From: Bradyrhizobium japonicum USDA 6
GTDB taxonomy: Bacteria; Pseudomonadota; Alphaproteobacteria; Rhizobiales; Xanthobacteraceae
NCBI RefSeq assembly: GCF_000284375.1
Contig: NC_017249.1
Span: 8,859,001-8,923,000 of the forward strand
DNA: 64,000 bases
Reading direction: 5' to 3'
The translations under genes were made by a program, and so were the position numbers. Shown here one piece after another: positions 54,029 to 62,629 of this stretch (positions are counted from its first letter, which is position 1; each line of letters starts with the position of its first letter). Below the pieces are notes generated by a model. That model was given only the letters and a program-made list of their open reading frames with translations, ran no database searches and was not told the DNA's origin.

Positions 54029-54052
54029 CGCCTTGCCTCCTTTGGCAGCGGG

Positions 54053-55111
54053 CTAAGTCAGGCGGGGATAGGTCGCATGCGGATTTTCGATCATGATCTT
54101 GCGCACGAGATCGGGGGTGAGGCCCTCGGGCAGCGCGTCCTGGCCGTTGAATTGCCAGTGCGGATAGTCCGTGGAGAATAGAACCAATTCGTCGGACTGC
54201 ATATGATCAAACAGGCGAATTAATGTCTCAGGTTCCGGCGGCGCATCAAATGGCTGTAGAGAGAACCGGATGTTGCTGCGCACAATGTCGAGCGGCGCGC
54301 GATCGACCCATGGCGTCTCCATTCGCACTCCGCGCCAGAACTTGTGCAGGCGCCAGAGAAAGGGGGAGATCCAGGAGACGCCGGATTCGAGCATCACCAT
54401 TTTCAGCCGCGGATATTTGGCGAACACGCCCTCGACGATCAGGCTGGTGAGTTGGGTCTGGAACGCCTGGGCCTGACCGACATAATCCTCGATGTGATAG
54501 GAACCCCAGCCCACGGCAGTCGGTGGATTGTGATAGGCGGAACCGGCGTGAATCCCGACGGGCAGTTGGAGCCGTTCCGCCGCCTCGTAGATCGGCCACA
54601 GCGCGCGCTTGCCGAGCGGCGTGTCGCCCATGACCAGCATCAGCACCTGCACGAAGCGGCGATCCTGCGCGCAACGCTCGATCTCGGCGACGGCTTTCTC
54701 GACACTTTGCGTGGGGATCACGATCGAGCCACGCAGCCGTGAATCGCGATCGAGCCATTCCTTCACCAGCCACTCGTTCAACGCGCGGCAGAAGGCGGCC
54801 TGCAAATCTTCCGAAAACACCATCTGCACGCCGTAGAGAGGATTGCAGATGGCGTATGTGAGCTGGAACGGATCGAGCAGATGGCGCTGCATGTCATCCA
54901 GGCTTGCGCCGGGCTTGCCCGTTTCCGGCCGCCAATCAGGACGCGCCACGATCGGCGAATTCTGCGGATAGGATTGCGAGACAAGATCGACCATGCCGCG
55001 CGTCGTCACCTGATCGCGCCAATAGTCATTCAGGTACGGCAGCAGGCTGGTCAGATGCGGCACGGCCGGATGCACGTCGCAATCCACCCCGCCGGCGATC
55101 AGGGACGCCAT
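54053..55111 (-). CDS. Amidohydrolase family protein, paralog of neighbour
   Basis: A 352-residue amidohydrolase-2 enzyme with VDCDVHPAVPHLTSLLPYLNDYW, VGIHAGSAYHNPPTAVG, LKMVMLESGVSWISPFLWRL and FSTDYPHWQFNGQD. ATG 55111 is chosen over GTG 55138 because AAGGAGACGTG stands directly before it. First gene of the three-gene minus-strand operon (second amidohydrolase, then Rieske protein). The two enzymes could act as a heterodimer or on successive intermediates. Substrate unknown; likely an aromatic acid breakdown product. Confidence 0.9.
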   Translation of the reverse strand: MASLIAGGVDCDVHPAVPHLTSLLPYLNDYWRDQVTTRGMVDLVSQSYPQNSPIVARPDWRPETGKPGASLDDMQRHLLDPFQLTYAICNPLYGVQMVFSEDLQAAFCRALNEWLVKEWLDRDSRLRGSIVIPTQSVEKAVAEIERCAQDRRFVQVLMLVMGDTPLGKRALWPIYEAAERLQLPVGIHAGSAYHNPPTAVGWGSYHIEDYVGQAQAFQTQLTSLIVEGVFAKYPRLKMVMLESGVSWISPFLWRLHKFWRGVRMETPWVDRAPLDIVRSNIRFSLQPFDAPPEPETLIRLFDHMQSDELVLFSTDYPHWQFNGQDALPEGLTPDLVRKIMIENPHATYPRLT

Positions 55112-55252
55112 CACGTCTCCTTCACGTTTCCTCGTCACGTTTTGTCTTGTCCACCATTCAAGCAGGCCTGCCCGTCGCCCGCAACTCGGCCAAGGCCGCT
55201 GTCATATGCTAGGAAGGCACAGCTCCGTTGCGAGGACTGAGAGGTTAAAGGG

Positions 55253-55735
55253 ATGAAAGAGCTCGTCGGCATTGCGGAACAGGTCGCGGCCCGACTAATC
55301 GCGCGCAAACAGACCATTGCGGTGGCTGAATCCTCGACCGGCGGCCTGATCTCGGCCAGCCTGCTCGCGGTGCCCGGCGCCTCCGCCTATTTCCTCGGCG
55401 GCACCGTGGTCTACACCCGCGATGCCAGGCGCGTGCTGATGGATATTTCGGACGAAGGAATGAAGGGCTTTCGCTCCTCGTCGGAGCCTTATGCGAGCCT
55501 CCTCGCCGAACGGATGCGCAGCCGCTTCGGCTGCGACTGGGGCCTGTCCGAAACCGGCGCCGCGGGCCCCACCGGCAACCGCTACGGCGACGCCGCCGGG
55601 CACAGTTGCATGGCCGTCGCCGGCCCCGCGGCGGAAGTGATCACGCTGGAGACGGGCAGCAACGACCGGCTTGCGAACATGCAGGTGTTTGCTGCCACAG
55701 CGCTGAAGCTGTTGTTGCGGAAACTGGAGGGGTGA
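55253..55735 (+). CDS. CinA-family nicotinamide-nucleotide amidohydrolase (PncC-like)
   Basis: A 160-residue stand-alone CinA C-terminal domain. The catalytic Ser/Thr region AVAESSTGGLISASLLAVPGASAYF and GGTVVYT, and later SETGAAGPTGNRYGDAAG, are intact. It deamidates nicotinamide mononucleotide to nicotinate mononucleotide, recycling NAD breakdown products. ATG 55253 is supported by AGGTTAAAGGG. Divergent from the amidohydrolase operon, with a 141-base promoter region. Usual PncC is 160-165 residues, so length fits. Confidence 0.88.
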   Translation: MKELVGIAEQVAARLIARKQTIAVAESSTGGLISASLLAVPGASAYFLGGTVVYTRDARRVLMDISDEGMKGFRSSSEPYASLLAERMRSRFGCDWGLSETGAAGPTGNRYGDAAGHSCMAVAGPAAEVITLETGSNDRLANMQVFAATALKLLLRKLEG

Positions 55736-55781
55736 ACGCTGCCGCCGGTTAAGTGAATCGGACGGTCTTGCCACATCGTTG

Positions 55782-55813
55782 CTGTCATGCCCCGCGAAGG
55801 CGGGGCATGACAG
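55782..55813. repeat. Perfect hairpin, core of repeat family C
   Basis: CTGTCATGCCCCG, loop CGAAGG, CGGGGCATGACAG; the outer element of family C standing alone. It lies between convergent genes and may act as a terminator. Confidence 0.75.
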
Positions 55814-55830
55814 CGGAATATGGGGCGACA

Positions 55831-56106
55831 CTACCTCCCCAAATTCCGCATGAAAATCCGCACGACATATCCCTGCACCCGCGGCGCCTCATCATAGAGG
55901 TCCGATGCGATCCGCTCGATGGTTTCGCGTAGGGACAGAAACTGCGCCTGGCGCGCGCTGCTTTCGGTGCCTTGCATCCCCGCGAGCTCGTCCATCGCGG
56001 CGTCGCTGATCTGGCACTGCACGGCGCCGCCTTCACCGGTCATGGTGAAGCGAAAGGCCAGCCGTTCAAGGTCATGGCCGATTATCTTGTCGCGCGTCAG
56101 CGGCAT
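55831..56106 (-). CDS. DUF1488-like small protein
   Basis: A 91-residue soluble protein: MPLTRDKIIGHDLERLAFRF, VQCQISDAAMDELAGM and a C-terminal helix-strand ending IFMRNLGR. The pattern (MPL start, aromatic-rich beta hairpin, ISDAAMDEL) resembles DUF1488, small proteins of unknown role common in rhizobia. ATG 56106 gives that domain; an extension to 56193 is less likely. Downstream of a TPR protein gene on the same strand (117-base gap). Confidence 0.6.
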   Translation of the reverse strand: MPLTRDKIIGHDLERLAFRFTMTGEGGAVQCQISDAAMDELAGMQGTESSARQAQFLSLRETIERIASDLYDEAPRVQGYVVRIFMRNLGR

Positions 56107-56223
56107 CCAATTGTTCCGTTCGCGCCCCCGAACCGGACAATGCTGAAAATCTGACGCCTTGTCACCATCCGCGCTGAAGAACATGGCCGCCATACGGCGC
56201 CTGTCGACGGCTGCTCCCCAACG

Positions 56224-56835
56224 TCAGTAGGCGAGCGCCGTGCCGGTCGGCTTGTCGAGTGCCGCGGCCAGCGATCGATACTCCTCACAATCCGTCCCGC
56301 AGATGGCAGCAATCCGGCTGAGATGATAGAGCGCCTGCTCGCGGTTGCCCCGCTCGAGCTGCCACAATCCGTAATACTGCCACGTCAATACGTGGTTCGG
56401 ATCTGCCTTCAATGCGCGCTCGTACCAGACCCGCGACTGCTCGTAGTCGCCAAGCTTGCGGTAGGAATAGCCGATGAGATTGGCGACGTTCGGATGGTCG
56501 TCATGGCCAAGCGACTTCAATTGCGCGATCGCAGCCGCATAGTCGTTGCGTTCGTAGATGGTGTCATAGGCGACGCGGTAGCCGGCCGCGAATGCGGGAT
56601 CGCCGATGCTGGACTGGTTGTTCGGCTTCTTGCCTTTCTGGGTTGCCTTGGTGCCCGGGCGCTTCGGATAGGTTGGCTGCGGCCTCTGATCCGAATAGGC
56701 GCCGGCATAGGGATCGGTGGAGCCGTTACCGCCGCCTCCCCCGCCTCCGCCTCCGCCCGCGGCAAACGCCGGCGAGCCCAGCAGCGCTGCCGCAAATGTA
56801 CCCAGCGTGACGAGTTTGATCATCTTCGCGAACAT
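56224..56835 (-). CDS. Exported TPR protein with poly-glycine linker
   Basis: A 203-residue protein with a signal peptide (MFAKMIKLVTLGTFAAALLGSPAFAA, cut after AFA), immediately followed by ten glycines and a Ser/Pro/Thr-rich linker, then TPR-like helices (AAIAQLKSLGHDDHPNVANLIGYSYRKLGDYEQSRVWYERALKADPN). The repeats would bind a protein partner in the periplasm. CCT and CGG-type codons form the poly-Gly run (many GGC/GGA). No family with a known task recognised; such proteins are widespread in Bradyrhizobium. Probably in one unit with the DUF1488-like gene. Confidence 0.8.
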   Translation of the reverse strand: MFAKMIKLVTLGTFAAALLGSPAFAAGGGGGGGGGGNGSTDPYAGAYSDQRPQPTYPKRPGTKATQKGKKPNNQSSIGDPAFAAGYRVAYDTIYERNDYAAAIAQLKSLGHDDHPNVANLIGYSYRKLGDYEQSRVWYERALKADPNHVLTWQYYGLWQLERGNREQALYHLSRIAAICGTDCEEYRSLAAALDKPTGTALAY

Positions 56836-56951
56836 CTCCGTCTCCTGTGCTGTTCAAGCGGCCCCTGACAACGTAACCCTGCCTTGGCGGCGATATTCCG
56901 GGGCGCTGCGCTCACGGAGACGTCAGCGTTCGAACGGCAGTTCTGTTGTCC

Positions 56952-58421
56952 TTACTGGAACGCGACTTCGGCGAAGCTGCGGAGCTTTCGCGAATGCAGC
57001 CGTTCTGATTCCTGCTGCTTGAGCCGCTCCAGCGCCTTCAGGCCGATCTCGAGATGCTGGCCGACGCGGCGGCGGTAGAATTCGCTGGCCATGCCCGCGA
57101 GCTTGATCTCGCCATGCAGCGGCTTGTCGGAGACGCACAGCAGCGTGCCATAGGGAACGCGAAAGCGGTAGCCGTTGGCGGCGATCGCGGCCGATTCCAT
57201 GTCGAGCGCGACCGCGCGCGACTGCGACATGCGGCGGATCACCTCGGGCCCCGAGATCTCCCAGTTGCGGTTGTCGACGCTCGCAACGGTGCCCGTGCGC
57301 ATCAGGCGCTTCAGCTCGAAACCTTCGAGGCCGGTGACGTCCTCGACCGCCTGTTCGAGCGCGACCTGCATCTCGGCCAGTGCCGGGATCGGCACCCAGA
57401 GCGGCAGCTCGCGGTCGAGCACGTGGTCCTCGCGCACATAGCCGTGGGCGAGCACGTAGTCGCCGAGCCGCTGCGTGTTGCGCAGGCCTGCGCAATGGCC
57501 GAGCATCAGCCAGGCATGCGGGCGCAGCACTGCGACATGGTCGGTGACGTTGCGCGCGTTCGACGGGCCGGTGCCGATGTTGATCAGGGTGATGCCGCGA
57601 TAGCCAGGCGCGACCAGATGGAACGCCGGCATCTGCGGCGCGCGGGCAGGCGCCACCCCACTCGTTGCGCCGCCGCTGCCGGTGATCACGTTACCGGGCG
57701 CGACGAAGGCTTCGAGGCCGGCTTCGCCGGACTGCAGCCGCTGCTGGCAGAGCTGCGCGAAGGCATCGACATAGAACTGGTAGTTGGTGAAGATCACGAA
57801 ATTCTGGAAATGCTCGGGATCGGTGCCGGTGTAGTGATAGAGCCGCCGCAGCGAATAATCGACGCGGGCAGCCCGGAACAGGGACAGCGGCTCGGGCGCG
57901 CCCGGCTGAAGCTCGAAAGTGCCGTCGGCGATCGAATCGTCCATGGTGGCGAGGTCGGGCACGTCGAACGCATCGCGCAGCGATCGCGTCACAAGGGAAT
58001 TCTCGCTGGTGGTGATTGCGGCTTCGATGTTGATGTCGCGGCGGTAGGCGAAGTGGATCGGGATCGGCTCGGCGGATTCGCCGATCTCGACGGGAACGCC
58101 GTGGTTCTGGATCAACAATCCGATCTGCTCGGTGAGATAGGCGCGGAACAGATCCGGCCGCGTGACGCTGGTCTCGTGCACGCCGGGGCCGGCGACGAAG
58201 CCGTAGGCGAGACGCGAGTCCAGCCGCGCATGCGTCGCGGTGGTGAGGCGGACGAAGGGATAATAGGCCCGCACCCGCGTCGTGATCGCCTCGCCGTTGA
58301 CATAGGCCTCGAACCGGTCGCGCAGGAATTTCGTGTTGCGCTCGTAGATTTCCTCGAGGCGGGCGACGGCGAGGACGACATCGGTGAAGGATTTGGTGGC
58401 GATGGAGGGTGGGGATTGCAT
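56952..58421 (-). CDS. amn: AMP nucleosidase
   Basis: A 489-residue protein. The N-terminal AMP nucleosidase-specific domain (RVRAYYPFVRLTTATHARLDSRLAYGFV) is followed by the phosphorylase-type catalytic domain: GITLINIGTGPSNARNVTDH, LMLGHCAGLRNTQRLGDYVLAH, and VALDMESAAIAANGYRFRVPYG. It cleaves AMP to adenine and ribose 5-phosphate and regulates adenylate levels. ATG 58421 is used; an upstream extension of 29 codons includes a hydrophobic run without family similarity. The gene is monocistronic. E. coli Amn is 484 residues. Confidence 0.95.
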   Translation of the reverse strand: MQSPPSIATKSFTDVVLAVARLEEIYERNTKFLRDRFEAYVNGEAITTRVRAYYPFVRLTTATHARLDSRLAYGFVAGPGVHETSVTRPDLFRAYLTEQIGLLIQNHGVPVEIGESAEPIPIHFAYRRDINIEAAITTSENSLVTRSLRDAFDVPDLATMDDSIADGTFELQPGAPEPLSLFRAARVDYSLRRLYHYTGTDPEHFQNFVIFTNYQFYVDAFAQLCQQRLQSGEAGLEAFVAPGNVITGSGGATSGVAPARAPQMPAFHLVAPGYRGITLINIGTGPSNARNVTDHVAVLRPHAWLMLGHCAGLRNTQRLGDYVLAHGYVREDHVLDRELPLWVPIPALAEMQVALEQAVEDVTGLEGFELKRLMRTGTVASVDNRNWEISGPEVIRRMSQSRAVALDMESAAIAANGYRFRVPYGTLLCVSDKPLHGEIKLAGMASEFYRRRVGQHLEIGLKALERLKQQESERLHSRKLRSFAEVAFQ

Positions 58422-58515
58422 TGTTCGACCGCCGGGTTGCTGGGCCTGAGTCGAACTATAGCAAAGAACGATGGCAATCGTCAGCGAAGGGCGGTTTGCG
58501 AACCACACGCTCCAC

Positions 58516-58620
58516 TGTCACGCCCCGGCTTGACCGGGGCATCCAGTACGCCGCGGCGTCCCGGTTCAATCACAGCCGCCTCTGGAATACTGGATCGCCC
58601 GGTCAAGCCGGGCGATGACA
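58516..58620. repeat. Palindromic intergenic repeat family C, copy 3
   Basis: TGTCACGCCCCGGCTTGACC...TGGATCGCCCGG and TCAAGCCGGGCGATGACA right arm; lies between amn and the secretion genes, near the 3' end of the secretion operon. Confidence 0.85.
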
Positions 58621-58661
58621 GCAAGTGTGCGGCGCGCTCCGGGATGACGCGCTTTCGTGCG

Positions 58662-59996
58662 TCACTTCTCGCGGAATGCCCGCATCAGCTGGTCGTGCAG
58701 CGGCTTCATCAGATAGGACAGCATGGTGCGGTCGCCGGTCTGGACGAAGGCTTCCGCCGGCATGCCGGGGATCAGCTTGGAGTCGCCGAGCTTGGCGACC
58801 TCTTCCGGGGACATCGACACGCGGATGGTGTAGTAGCTCTGGCCGGTGCGCTGGTCGGTGGTGACGTCGGGTGAAACGCGGCTGACGACGCCGTTGAGCT
58901 CGGGCGTGGTGCGCTGGTTGAACGCGGACAGGCGCAGCAGCGTCTTCTGGCCGATCTGGAGCTTGTCGATATCGACAGGATTGACCTTGGCCTCGACCTG
59001 CAGATCGTCCGCCTGCGGCACGATCAGCATGAGGGCATCGCCGGCGGTGACGACGCCGCCGACGGTATGCACCGTCGATTGCAGCACCATGCCGTCCTGC
59101 GGCGCGCGGATGTCGACGCGGCGAAGCTGATCCTCGGCCGCGACCTTGCGCTCGATCAGCTCGCCGATCTTGTCGTTGGTCTCGCGCAGGTCCTTGGAGA
59201 CCTCGCTCACCATGTCCTTGTCGACCTGGATGATCTGAAGCTCGGTCTCGGTGATCTTGCCCTTGGCCTGCGCGCGCGATGCGATGTATTGCGCGCGCTC
59301 GCCGTTGAGGCGGGCGCTGTCGCGCTCGAGCGTGGTCAGGCGCGAGATCTGCACCAGGTGCTTCTCGTAGAGATCGCGCACGCCGGTGAGCTCCTGCTGC
59401 ACCAGGACGATTTCCCTGTCCTTGGCCTTCTCCTGCGCGGAGAGGCCCTCGATCTCCTCGTTGAGCTGCTGGATGCGCTCGCGGAGCTGCGCCTTCTGGC
59501 CGGCGCGGCCGTTGACGCGGACGTCGAACAGCTTGGTTTCGGCGGAGAGCAGCGTCTTGACGTCGGGCTCGTTGGTGCGATCGAGCAGCGGTTGCGGAAA
59601 CTCGATCTTGTCGAGCGCGCGCTGCTCGGCCTGGAGCCGAGACGCGCGCGCCAGCGCGGCGTCGAGATTCTTGGTGACGATGGCGAGATTCGCCTTGGTG
59701 ACGGTGTCGTCGAGCCGTACCACGATGTCGCCGGACTTGACCACGTCGCCGTCGCGGGCGCGCAGCTCGCCGACCACGCCGCCGGTCGGATGCTGCACCT
59801 TCTTGACGTTGGATTCGACCACGACCTGGCCCGGTGCGATCAGGGCCCCCGAGATCTGCACCGTCGAGGCCCAGCCGCCGAGGCCGACGACGAGGGCCGC
59901 CACGATGGCCAGTCCGAGCATCAGGTGAAACCTGATGGAATCCCGGACGGTCCTCTTCGCGGCGGGCTTTCCGCCGCCGATAGCCATCGTGCTCAT
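58662..59996 (-). CDS. prtE: Type I secretion periplasmic adaptor (HlyD/PrtE family)
   Basis: A 444-residue membrane fusion protein. One N-terminal anchor (FHLMLGLAIVAALVVGLGGWAS) precedes the lipoyl half GQVVVESNVKKVQHPTGGVVGELRARDGDVVKSGDIVVRLDD, a long coiled-coil hairpin (~100-270), and the second half with VDIRAPQDGMVLQSTVHTVGGVVTAGDALM. Its start overlaps the stop of the ABC gene (ATGA), so they are co-translated. It bridges the ABC exporter and an outer-membrane TolC-type channel, not in the window. The symbol is assigned by family resemblance. Confidence 0.9.
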   Translation of the reverse strand: MSTMAIGGGKPAAKRTVRDSIRFHLMLGLAIVAALVVGLGGWASTVQISGALIAPGQVVVESNVKKVQHPTGGVVGELRARDGDVVKSGDIVVRLDDTVTKANLAIVTKNLDAALARASRLQAEQRALDKIEFPQPLLDRTNEPDVKTLLSAETKLFDVRVNGRAGQKAQLRERIQQLNEEIEGLSAQEKAKDREIVLVQQELTGVRDLYEKHLVQISRLTTLERDSARLNGERAQYIASRAQAKGKITETELQIIQVDKDMVSEVSKDLRETNDKIGELIERKVAAEDQLRRVDIRAPQDGMVLQSTVHTVGGVVTAGDALMLIVPQADDLQVEAKVNPVDIDKLQIGQKTLLRLSAFNQRTTPELNGVVSRVSPDVTTDQRTGQSYYTIRVSMSPEEVAKLGDSKLIPGMPAEAFVQTGDRTMLSYLMKPLHDQLMRAFREK

Positions 59997-61741
59997 GACT
60001 TGGGCACTCCGCCTTCGCTGACGATCTTGATCGGTGCCGGCGGCGTCACGCGCGGCTGAAGCACCTGGGCAAGCACCTGCTCCTTCGGCCCGAACGCCTG
60101 CATGCGGCCGTCGCGCAGCACCAGGATCTGGTCGACCGCCTCGACGCCGATCGGGCGATGCGCCACCACGATGACGATGGCGCCGCGCTCGCGCGCACTG
60201 CGGATCGCGCGGGTCAGCGCCTCGTCGCCCTCGGTGTCGAGATTGGAGTTGGGCTCGTCGAGCACGATCAGGAACGGGTTGCCGTAGAGCGCGCGCGCCA
60301 GCGCCACGCGCTGCGCCTGGCCCGCGGAGAGCGCGGTGCCCTGCTCGCCGACCTGCGTGTTGTAGCCCTCGCGCATCTTGATGATCATCTCGTGCACGCC
60401 GGCTTCCTTCGCCGCGGAAATGATGCCGTCAGAGGTGGCCTCGGGATCGAAACGGCTGATGTTCTGCGCGATGGTGCCGCCGAACAATTCGACGTCCTGC
60501 GGCAGATAGCCGATGTGGCGGCCGAGCATGTCGGAGGCCCACTGGTCGAGCGCAGCGCCGTCGAGCCGCACCTTGCCACGGACCGGATGCCAGACGCCGA
60601 CCAGCGCGCGGATCAGCGACGATTTGCCGGACCCGCTCGGCCCGATCACGCCGAGGCCATTGCCGGCGGTGAGCGCGAAGCTGACGTCCTGCACGATGAG
60701 GCGCTGATCGCCGGGCGGCACCATGGAGATGCCCTCGACCGACAGACGACTGGTGGGCGCCTGCAACTGGGTCGGCATCGTCTGCGGCGGCATCTGCTCC
60801 AGCAGGCGCGTGAGGCGCTGCCAGCTCTGACGAGCCGCGACAAAGGATTTCCAGTGCGCGATGGCGAGATCGACCGGCGCGAGCGCGCGGGCGGAGAGGA
60901 TCGAGCCGGCGATGATGATGCCGGCGGTCGCCTCCTGGTGGATGACGAGATAGGCGCCGACCGCGAGCACGGCCGATTGCAGCATCATGCGCAGCACTTT
61001 TGCGACCGCGCCGAGACCGCCGGCGACGTCGCTCGCACGCTGGTTGCCGTCGAGGTATTTTTCGTTGGCCTCGCTCCAGCGCTGGTTCATCCGGCCGGTC
61101 ATGCCCATCGAGACCATGACTTCGGCGTTGCGCCGGCTGGAGGCGGCGAGATCGTTGCGCTGGGCGGCAAGGCCCATCGCCTCCTTCGCCGGCTGGCGGG
61201 AGAGGAATTCGGTGACCAGCGTCAGTCCGACCAGGATGATGGCGCCGACCAAGGCGGTCACGCCGATCATGACGTGGAAGGCGAAGCAGATCGCGAGATA
61301 GAGCGGCAGCCAGGGCAGGTCGAAGAACGCGCTCGGACCCATGCCACCGAGGAAGGAGCGGACATTGTCGAGGTCGCGCAGCGGCTGCAGGCCCTCGTTG
61401 CGGCTGCCGACCAGGAGCGGCAGGCGCACGATGGTGTCGAACACGCGCTTGTTGAGGGCCTCGTCCAGCGCGGTGCCGACCCGCCCCAGGATCCGGTTTC
61501 GGATCATGTCGAGCACGCCCTGCGCCATATAGAGGAAGCCAGCGAGGATGATCAGGCCGACGAGCGTCGGAACGCTCCGGCTCGGCAGAACCCGGTCGTA
61601 GACCTCCAGCATGAAGATCGACCCGGTCAGATAGAGCAGGTTGATCATGCAGCTCATCAAGCCGACGCCGACGAACGCCGTGCGACAAGCACGCAAGGCG
61701 TCACCGAGCTCTGAACGGCGGACGCCAGGTACGGCTGCCAT
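59993..61741 (-). CDS. prtD: Type I secretion ABC permease/ATPase (PrtD family)
   Basis: A 582-residue exporter half-transporter. Six membrane segments in the first 300 residues, starting RTAFVGVGLMSCMINLLYLTGSIFMLEVYDRVLPSRS, then the ATPase with Walker A GPSGSGKSS, signature LSAGQAQRVALARAL, Walker B FLIVLDEPNSNLD and H-loop VVAHRP. ATG 61741 (behind AAAGAGATCAGACTG) is preferred over GTG 61786. It exports an unfolded protein such as an RTX protease in one step. No substrate gene lies within the neighbouring 6 kb. It is the first gene of the pair. Confidence 0.92.
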   Translation of the reverse strand: MAAVPGVRRSELGDALRACRTAFVGVGLMSCMINLLYLTGSIFMLEVYDRVLPSRSVPTLVGLIILAGFLYMAQGVLDMIRNRILGRVGTALDEALNKRVFDTIVRLPLLVGSRNEGLQPLRDLDNVRSFLGGMGPSAFFDLPWLPLYLAICFAFHVMIGVTALVGAIILVGLTLVTEFLSRQPAKEAMGLAAQRNDLAASSRRNAEVMVSMGMTGRMNQRWSEANEKYLDGNQRASDVAGGLGAVAKVLRMMLQSAVLAVGAYLVIHQEATAGIIIAGSILSARALAPVDLAIAHWKSFVAARQSWQRLTRLLEQMPPQTMPTQLQAPTSRLSVEGISMVPPGDQRLIVQDVSFALTAGNGLGVIGPSGSGKSSLIRALVGVWHPVRGKVRLDGAALDQWASDMLGRHIGYLPQDVELFGGTIAQNISRFDPEATSDGIISAAKEAGVHEMIIKMREGYNTQVGEQGTALSAGQAQRVALARALYGNPFLIVLDEPNSNLDTEGDEALTRAIRSARERGAIVIVVAHRPIGVEAVDQILVLRDGRMQAFGPKEQVLAQVLQPRVTPPAPIKIVSEGGVPKS

Positions 61742-61947
61742 CAGTCTGATCTCTTTCAGATGAGGGGCCAGAGCCCCCGATTTCACAGGCGGTTCAGGGG
61801 TACTCGACCCGGATTAACATCGTATTCCCCTGCAACCAGCGCAGCCGATTTAATCCAGAACCCTGATGGGCACATCAACCCCTGACGGCCTCGCACGCAA
61901 GTCCGGTATTTCACAGTCTTTGCGGCTTTTTATAGCAGACATCGCGG

Positions 61948-61969
61948 CCTCTCCCCAGCGGGGGAGAGG
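61948..61969. repeat. Short hairpin of repeat family F
   Basis: CCTCTCCCC AGCG GGGGAGAGG, perfect 9-bp stem, between the stress-protein stop and the secretion operon. It could act as a terminator; no T-run is seen. Confidence 0.65.
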
Positions 61970-62001
61970 CGAAAGTTCTGGCTCACCGAGCCAATGTGAC
62001 G

Positions 62002-62271
62002 CTAGAACCGGCCGCCGCCGCGCACCAGCCGTACCACCAGGAGCAGGATGATGGCGCCGATGGCGGAATAAATGATCTCGGACACGAGCCCGGTGCCGAG
62101 GCGGATACCCAGTTTTGGAAACAAGAGGCTCGCCACCAGCGCGCCGGCGATGCCGATCACGATGTCGCCAATGATGCCGAACCCGGCGCCCCGCACGATC
62201 TTTCCGGCCAGCCAGCCGGCGATCAGGCCGACAAACAGGATGACGAGCAGGCCTTCGTTCGAAATGTACAT
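62002..62271 (-). CDS. GlsB/YeaQ/YmgE family stress-response membrane protein
   Basis: An 89-residue protein with three hydrophobic segments (GLLVILFVGLIAGWLAGKIV, GIIGDIVIGIAGALVASLLF, LVSEIIYSAIGAIILLLVVRLV). The G-rich motif RGAGFGIIGDIVIGIAGA is the transglycosylase-associated (GlsB/YeaQ) signature. These small inner-membrane proteins are induced in envelope and acid stress. ATG 62271 is the start. Monocistronic. Confidence 0.9.
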   Translation of the reverse strand: MYISNEGLLVILFVGLIAGWLAGKIVRGAGFGIIGDIVIGIAGALVASLLFPKLGIRLGTGLVSEIIYSAIGAIILLLVVRLVRGGGRF

Positions 62272-62629
62272 AAATGAGGTCCCTCTCCCAGGAATGCGGC
62301 ATGGAACGGGAACCGGGATGAACGGGGTCTGAATGCTGTTCCCCGCGACCGAATTGCGGCTGCCGAAACAAAAATGTCGAAAACAACCCCATGCACAGTA
62401 GGGGTGCAGTTGGCCGGTGGTGCGAGGTGAACTGTGACAAGTCGGTGTTGTCGTAGAGGGATTCTGAAGATGTGCGCGGGGCTCTTCACCTCTCCCCGCC
62501 TGCGGGGAGAGGTCGGATCGCCCTTGCGATCCGGGTGAGGGGATACAGGTCCCTCGACAATCTCATCCGCGGAGAGAGGCCCTCACCCCAGCCCTCTCCC
62601 CGCAAGAGCGGGGCGAGGGAGCCCACCGG
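62272..62629. other. Intergenic region with repeat
   Basis: About 360 bases between the GlsB-type gene and the ABC transporter. It holds a family F repeat (62486-62620). The part before it (62290-62470) shows no ORF or hairpin of note. Confidence 0.6.
62486..62620. repeat. Imperfect inverted repeat (family F), copy 3
   Basis: CACCTCTCCCCGCCTGCGGG ... CCTCTCCCCGCAAGAGCGGG with several nested hairpins including GGATCGCCCTTGCGATCC. The pattern matches the repeat at 52253. Confidence 0.75.

Noticed and set aside
57054..58874. A 606-codon plus-strand frame opposite amn
   Set aside because: Antisense shadow; amn matches its family over full length.
60158..61714. A 518-codon plus-strand frame opposite the PrtD-type gene
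   Set aside because: Antisense shadow with His/Asp/Arg-rich translation; PrtD motifs are all intact on the minus strand.
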